In this document: positions 5,707-8,335 of the stretch, piece after piece
Position numbering within the stretch: the stretch's first letter is position 1
Layout of the letters: each line of letters starts with the position of its first letter
Program-made: the position numbers and the translations under genes
NCBI GenBank assembly: GCA_035719045.1
Contig: DASTGO010000204.1
Coordinates: forward strand, 1 to 8,335
Length of the DNA stretch: 8,335 bases
Origin: DASTGO01 sp035719045
GTDB taxonomy: Bacteria > Actinomycetota > Actinomycetes > Actinomycetales > Kineosporiaceae
Reading direction: 5' to 3'
Notes under the pieces: model-generated
What the model was told of the DNA's origin: nothing
Databases searched by the model: none
The model's input: only the letters and a program-made list of their open reading frames with translations

Positions 5707-5734
5707 CTCCGGTGCCCGGTCTGTCGTGCCGGAG
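5707..5734 (+). promoter_or_regulatory. Hairpin that would cover the ribosome binding site of the small membrane-protein gene
   Basis: CTCCGGTGC (5707-5715) can pair with GTGCCGGAG (5726-5734), giving 9 bp including two G-U pairs and a 10-nt loop. The 3' arm ends in GGAG (5731-5734), the only Shine-Dalgarno candidate for the ATG at 5740. It could limit translation unless opened by ribosomes or another factor. It also lies 34 nt beyond the hisH stop; no T-run follows, so it is a poor intrinsic terminator. Confidence 0.45.
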
Positions 5735-5739
5735 CACGG

Positions 5740-6084
5740 ATGAGCCGGGAACGGGCCCGCCGTCGCGCCGAGCGTGAGGCCGCCGCCGCGCTGGTGCGTG
5801 CCCACCGGGAACGGCAGCGCGCCCGCCGGGAGCGGTGGGACCGGCTGCGGGAGCGGATCCTGCGACCTCTCGCCCGCTCCCGCCCGCGCAGGCGCCCGGA
5901 CTCAGTGCTGCAGCGCCGGCACCGGCGGCAGAACGGTGTCGTCCTGGCCGTGCTGTTCGCCGGACATGTCGTGCTCTGGCTGCTGCAGCCGTCGTGGCTG
6001 TGGCGCGGCAGTGTGCTGGTGCTGACCGTGCTGGCCTGGCCGGCGCTGACCGTACTGCTGTTCGACCGGCGGTCCTCCCGCTGA
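5740..6084 (+). CDS. Small Arg-rich two-helix membrane protein, function unknown
   Basis: The 114-residue protein falls into two halves. Residues 1-63 are extremely basic (about 26 arginines) and predicted helical, with RERARRRAER-type repeats broken by an Ala-rich patch. Two hydrophobic helices follow (about 66-82 and 90-107), ending in DRRSSR. By the positive-inside rule both ends should be cytoplasmic. There is no signal peptide and no catalytic motif. The ATG has GGAG 5 nt upstream, inside a potential hairpin. Codon use matches its neighbours, and the gene lies in the same direction between hisH and hisA, so it is probably co-transcribed with them. I believe similar small proteins occur at this spot in other Pseudonocardiales, but this is from memory. 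The basic arm could bind nucleic acid, ribosomes or lipid head groups; a link to histidine synthesis is not established. Confidence 0.75.
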   Translation: MSRERARRRAEREAAAALVRAHRERQRARRERWDRLRERILRPLARSRPRRRPDSVLQRRHRRQNGVVLAVLFAGHVVLWLLQPSWLWRGSVLVLTVLAWPALTVLLFDRRSSR

Positions 6085-6129
6085 CCCGTACCGCCCGAAC
6101 CCGTACCGCCCGAACCCGTACCGCCCGAA
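6085..6129 (+). repeat. Three perfect tandem copies of CCCGTACCGCCCGAA right after a stop codon
   Basis: Copies lie at 6085-6099, 6100-6114 and 6115-6129, identical and starting at the base after the TGA of the small membrane-protein gene. The unit is 15 nt (8 C, 3 G), so loss of the stop would add in-frame pentapeptide repeats. The region onward to about 6180 remains C-rich and G-poor, a composition expected of a Rho-binding stretch. The hisA Shine-Dalgarno follows at 6190-6195. Confidence 0.9.
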
Positions 6130-6202
6130 CCGGGATCACCCGGATCAGCCCGCAGAACGTCCCCGATCGTCCGTCTGACCGTCCGAGCTGGAGGAACCAC
6201 CC

Positions 6203-6940
6203 GTGACCGAGAACCTGCCCGCGCTGGAGCTGCTGCCGGCCGTCGACGTCGCCGACGGGCAGGCAGTCCGGCTGGTCCAGGGGGAGGCGGGCAGTGAGAC
6301 CTCCTACGGCGATCCGCTGGAGGCCGCCCTGGCCTGGCAGCGCGCCGGGGCGGAGTGGATCCACCTGGTCGACCTCGACGCGGCCTTCGGTCGGGGGAGC
6401 AACCGGGAGCTGCTGGCCCGGGTGGTGGCCGCGGTGGACGTCCGGGTGGAGCTGTCCGGCGGGATCCGGGACGACGCCTCCCTGGACGCCGCCATGGCCA
6501 CCGGCTGTGCCCGGGTCAACCTCGGTACGGCTGCCCTGGAGGACCCGGAGTGGACCCGGAAGGCGATCGGCCGCTTCGGAGACCGGGTGGCCGTCGGCCT
6601 GGACGTGAGGGGCACCACGCTGGCGGCCCGGGGCTGGACCCGCGAGGGCGGGGACCTCTGGGAGACCCTGGCCCGGCTGGACGCCGACGGCTGCGCCCGG
6701 TACGTGGTCACCGACGTGACCAAGGACGGCACCCTGCGCGGTCCCAACCTGGACCTGCTGCGGGAGGTGTGCGCCCGGACCGACCGGCCCGTGGTGGCCA
6801 GCGGCGGGATCGCCGGCCTCGACGACCTGGTCGCCCTGCGCGGGCTGGTCGGGACCGGGGTCGAGGGCGCCATCGTCGGCAAGGCCCTGTACGCGGGGGC
6901 GTTCACCCTCGAGCAGGCGCTCGAGGTCGCCGGCCGCTGA
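6203..6940 (+). CDS. priA: Phosphoribosyl isomerase A (bifunctional HisA/TrpF)
   Basis: TIM-barrel isomerase that converts ProFAR to PRFAR in histidine synthesis; in Actinobacteria the same enzyme usually also isomerises phosphoribosyl anthranilate for tryptophan synthesis. The 245-residue product has catalytic D15 in LLPAVDV and D175 in VTDVTKDGTLRGPN, phosphate-binding SGGIRDD (85-91) and SGGIAGLDD (200-208), and LVDLDAAFGRGSN (55-67). The loop ARGWT-EGGDLW (142-153) resembles the Arg-Gly-Trp loop of Mycobacterium tuberculosis PriA that enables both substrates, so the bifunctional form is likely; plain HisA is the alternative. The GTG start is supported by GGAGGA at 6190-6195, with GGAGG ending 8 nt before the start codon. 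It is 118 bp downstream of the small membrane-protein gene, across the 15-nt repeats. Older annotation would call it hisA. Confidence 0.96.
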   Translation: MTENLPALELLPAVDVADGQAVRLVQGEAGSETSYGDPLEAALAWQRAGAEWIHLVDLDAAFGRGSNRELLARVVAAVDVRVELSGGIRDDASLDAAMATGCARVNLGTAALEDPEWTRKAIGRFGDRVAVGLDVRGTTLAARGWTREGGDLWETLARLDADGCARYVVTDVTKDGTLRGPNLDLLREVCARTDRPVVASGGIAGLDDLVALRGLVGTGVEGAIVGKALYAGAFTLEQALEVAGR

Positions 6941-6956
6941 TGGGCTGATGGGCTGA
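6936..6956 (+). repeat. Short GCTGATGG direct repeat at the end of hisA
   Basis: GCTGATGG occurs at 6936-6943 and 6944-6951, followed by GCTGA at 6952-6956, so three TGA triplets appear within 19 nt, the first being the hisA stop. The 60-nt gap to the transporter holds no clear terminator; GGG-7 nt-CCC (6949-6961) is too small to count. Confidence 0.5.
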
Positions 6957-6988
6957 AAACCCGCTGGGGAGTTGTCGGACGATCCTGC

Positions 6989-6994
6989 AACGAT
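6989..6994 (+). promoter_or_regulatory. Weak candidate -10 (AACGAT) for the MFS gene
   Basis: AACGAT, preceded by TGC as in an extended -10, lies 6 nt before the GTG at 7001, the same geometry as at hisD and hisC. It departs from TANNNT at the first base. No usable Shine-Dalgarno is present (GGGA abuts the start codon), which favours leaderless initiation, but the match is weak. Confidence 0.3.
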
Positions 6995-7000
6995 GCGGGA

Positions 7001-8335
7001 GTGTCCATCGCCCCCTATCGGGACGTCCTGCGCCTGCCAGGGGTGACCCGGCTGGTCGGCTTCGCCGTCCTGGCCCGGATTCCGCAGACCGCCTCGAGTG
7101 TCGTGCTCACCCTCTACGTGGTGGACAGTCTGCGCCTGGGGTACGCCGCGGCCGGCGTGGTGGCCACCGCGACGACGGCGGGGATGGCACTGGGGGGTCC
7201 CTGGCGGGGCCGGGTGATCGACCGCCGGGGGTTGCGCCGGGCCCTGCTGCCGTCGGTGATCGCCTCCGCGCTGGCCTGGGGTGCGGCACCCTTCGTCGGG
7301 TTCTGGCCACTGGCCGTGGTGGGGTTCCTCGGCGGACTCCTCGGTGTTCCCGTGTTCGGGGTGGTCCGGCAGTCGCTGTCGGTCCTGGTCCCTGCCGGGC
7401 AGCGCCGGACCGGGTTCGCCCTGGACTCCATCGGCACCGAGATCTCGTTCATGGTCGGTCCCGCGGCCGGGGTGCTGCTGGCCACCCAGTTCTCCCCGAC
7501 GGTGGCGCTGCTGGCCGTGGGGGCGGGGTCGGTGCTGTCCGGGCTGGGTCTGATCCTGCTGGACCCGCCCACCCGCAGTGCCGCGCCGGGATCCGCGGGC
7601 CGGGAGCCGGACGGGAACCGGGGGCCGGCTGAGAGTCGGGTGCCCGTCCTCGCGCCGGCCGGCACCGGTTCCGGGAATGGCGCGGGTGGACGGTCAGGCA
7701 GTGATCCCCGGGACGGCAGCGAACTGCCGGGCAGGGTCCACTGGTACAGCCCTGCCCTGCTCGCGGTGCTGGTCGCGGCCCTGGCCGCCGGTCTGGTGCT
7801 GGCCGGCACCGACGTCGGCCTGGTCGCCCAGTTGCGGGCGGCCGGTGCGCTGTCGCTGACCGGATTGGTCTTCGCGGCCTGGAGCGGGGGATCCGTGATC
7901 GGCGGCGCGGTGTACGGCGGGATGCGCCGTGCCGTCCCGCCCCGGGTGCTGTTGCCGGCGATGGCGGTGCTCACCGTGCCGGTCGGGCTGGCGCCGTCGC
8001 CGGTACTGCTCGCGGTGACCATCCTGCCCGCGGCCGCACTGTGTGCCCCGTTGATCTCCGCCACGGCCGAGATGGTCAGCCGCCTGGTCCCGGAGTGGTC
8101 CCGCGGCGAGGCGATGGGCTGGCACGGGTCGGCGCTGACCGTCGGCAGTGCGCTGGGGGCACCGCTGTCCGGCGCGGCGATCGACGCGGTCGCGCCGTGG
8201 GCCGGGTTCGCCGTCGTCGGGTCGGTCGGCGTGGTGCTGGGCGTGGCGGGGCTGCTGCTGCAGCGGGAGGGCCGGTCCGGGGCTGCCCGGAATGTCACCG
8301 GACGTCCTGGTGCCGGCAGGACCGTCGGCGCAGGC
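7001..8335 (+). CDS. MFS transporter (3' end beyond window)
   Basis: The frame runs from a GTG at 7001 to the last base without a stop, giving 445 codons. It begins SIAPYRDVLRLPGV and is strongly hydrophobic, with two bundles of about six helices. Between helices 2 and 3 it has the MFS signature GRVIDRRGLRR (about 69-79). A hydrophilic Gly/Pro/Ser/Arg-rich linker of about 60 residues (188-246) joins the halves, longer than usual for the central loop. The tail after the last helix is again Gly/Arg-rich. Substrate cannot be told from the sequence; drug or metabolite efflux is the generic guess. It follows hisA by 60 bp on the same strand, where hisF might be expected, so it is probably in the histidine transcription unit. 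The opening sequence resembles transporters I recall at this position in other Pseudonocardiales. Confidence 0.85.
   Translation, partial: MSIAPYRDVLRLPGVTRLVGFAVLARIPQTASSVVLTLYVVDSLRLGYAAAGVVATATTAGMALGGPWRGRVIDRRGLRRALLPSVIASALAWGAAPFVGFWPLAVVGFLGGLLGVPVFGVVRQSLSVLVPAGQRRTGFALDSIGTEISFMVGPAAGVLLATQFSPTVALLAVGAGSVLSGLGLILLDPPTRSAAPGSAGREPDGNRGPAESRVPVLAPAGTGSGNGAGGRSGSDPRDGSELPGRVHWYSPALLAVLVAALAAGLVLAGTDVGLVAQLRAAGALSLTGLVFAAWSGGSVIGGAVYGGMRRAVPPRVLLPAMAVLTVPVGLAPSPVLLAVTILPAAALCAPLISATAEMVSRLVPEWSRGEAMGWHGSALTVGSALGAPLSGAAIDAVAPWAGFAVVGSVGVVLGVAGLLLQREGRSGAARNVTGRPGAGRTVGAG

Noticed and set aside
4714..5805. 363-codon minus-strand frame opposite hisB and hisH
   Set aside because: It overlaps two conserved genes and a repeat region; no family features.
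6941..7000. Intrinsic terminator after hisA
   Set aside because: Only a 3-bp GGG/CCC pairing is visible and there is no T-run; the transporter follows at once on the same strand.
7114..8298. 394-codon minus-strand frame opposite the MFS gene
   Set aside because: It is a Thr/Pro/Ser/Arg-rich shadow; the plus strand has MFS helices and the signature loop throughout.

Overview
This window is chromosomal DNA from a high-GC actinobacterium. Third codon positions are almost always G or C, GTG starts are common, and several genes appear leaderless. HisA has the PriA form expected of Actinobacteria. The gene order (LON-domain gene divergent from hisD, a small basic membrane protein between hisH and hisA, an MFS transporter after hisA) suggests Pseudonocardiales, perhaps a Pseudonocardia relative. 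That placement is an inference from memory of gene order.

Layout. Positions 1-225 are the C-terminal end of a small membrane protein, on the plus strand. Converging on it is a minus-strand pair: a free-standing LON substrate-binding-domain protein (856-1524), then a YbaK-type aminoacyl-tRNA deacylase (248-751). The deacylase appears to start at a CTG codon behind a strong Shine-Dalgarno sequence. A 144-bp divergent promoter region with two overlapping inverted repeats separates this pair from the histidine genes. Then, on the plus strand, come hisD (1669-3009), hisC (3164-4279), hisB (4276-4905), hisH (5014-5673), a small Arg-rich two-helix membrane protein (5740-6084), hisA/priA (6203-6940) and an MFS transporter (7001 to beyond the window end). 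hisF and hisI are not in the window and would be expected downstream.

How the genes work together. HisB, HisC and HisD carry out dehydration, transamination and the final two oxidations of histidine synthesis. HisH is the glutaminase half of imidazole glycerol phosphate synthase and needs HisF. PriA performs the HisA isomerisation and probably also the TrpF step of tryptophan synthesis. HisB is the dehydratase alone, so histidinol-phosphate phosphatase must be encoded elsewhere.

The enzymes are ordinary; the interest lies in the junctions. hisD and hisC each have a TANACT hexamer exactly 6 nt before a GTG, the signature of leaderless transcripts. The hisB-hisH gap holds a duplicated repeat element in which two tiny reading frames link hisB to hisH through three successive GTGA stop/start overlaps. 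A hairpin covers the Shine-Dalgarno sequence of the small membrane protein. Two different genes are followed, right at their stop codon, by C-rich tandem repeats sharing a CCGCCCGA core. No rRNA, tRNA, CRISPR, insertion sequence or phage gene was seen.
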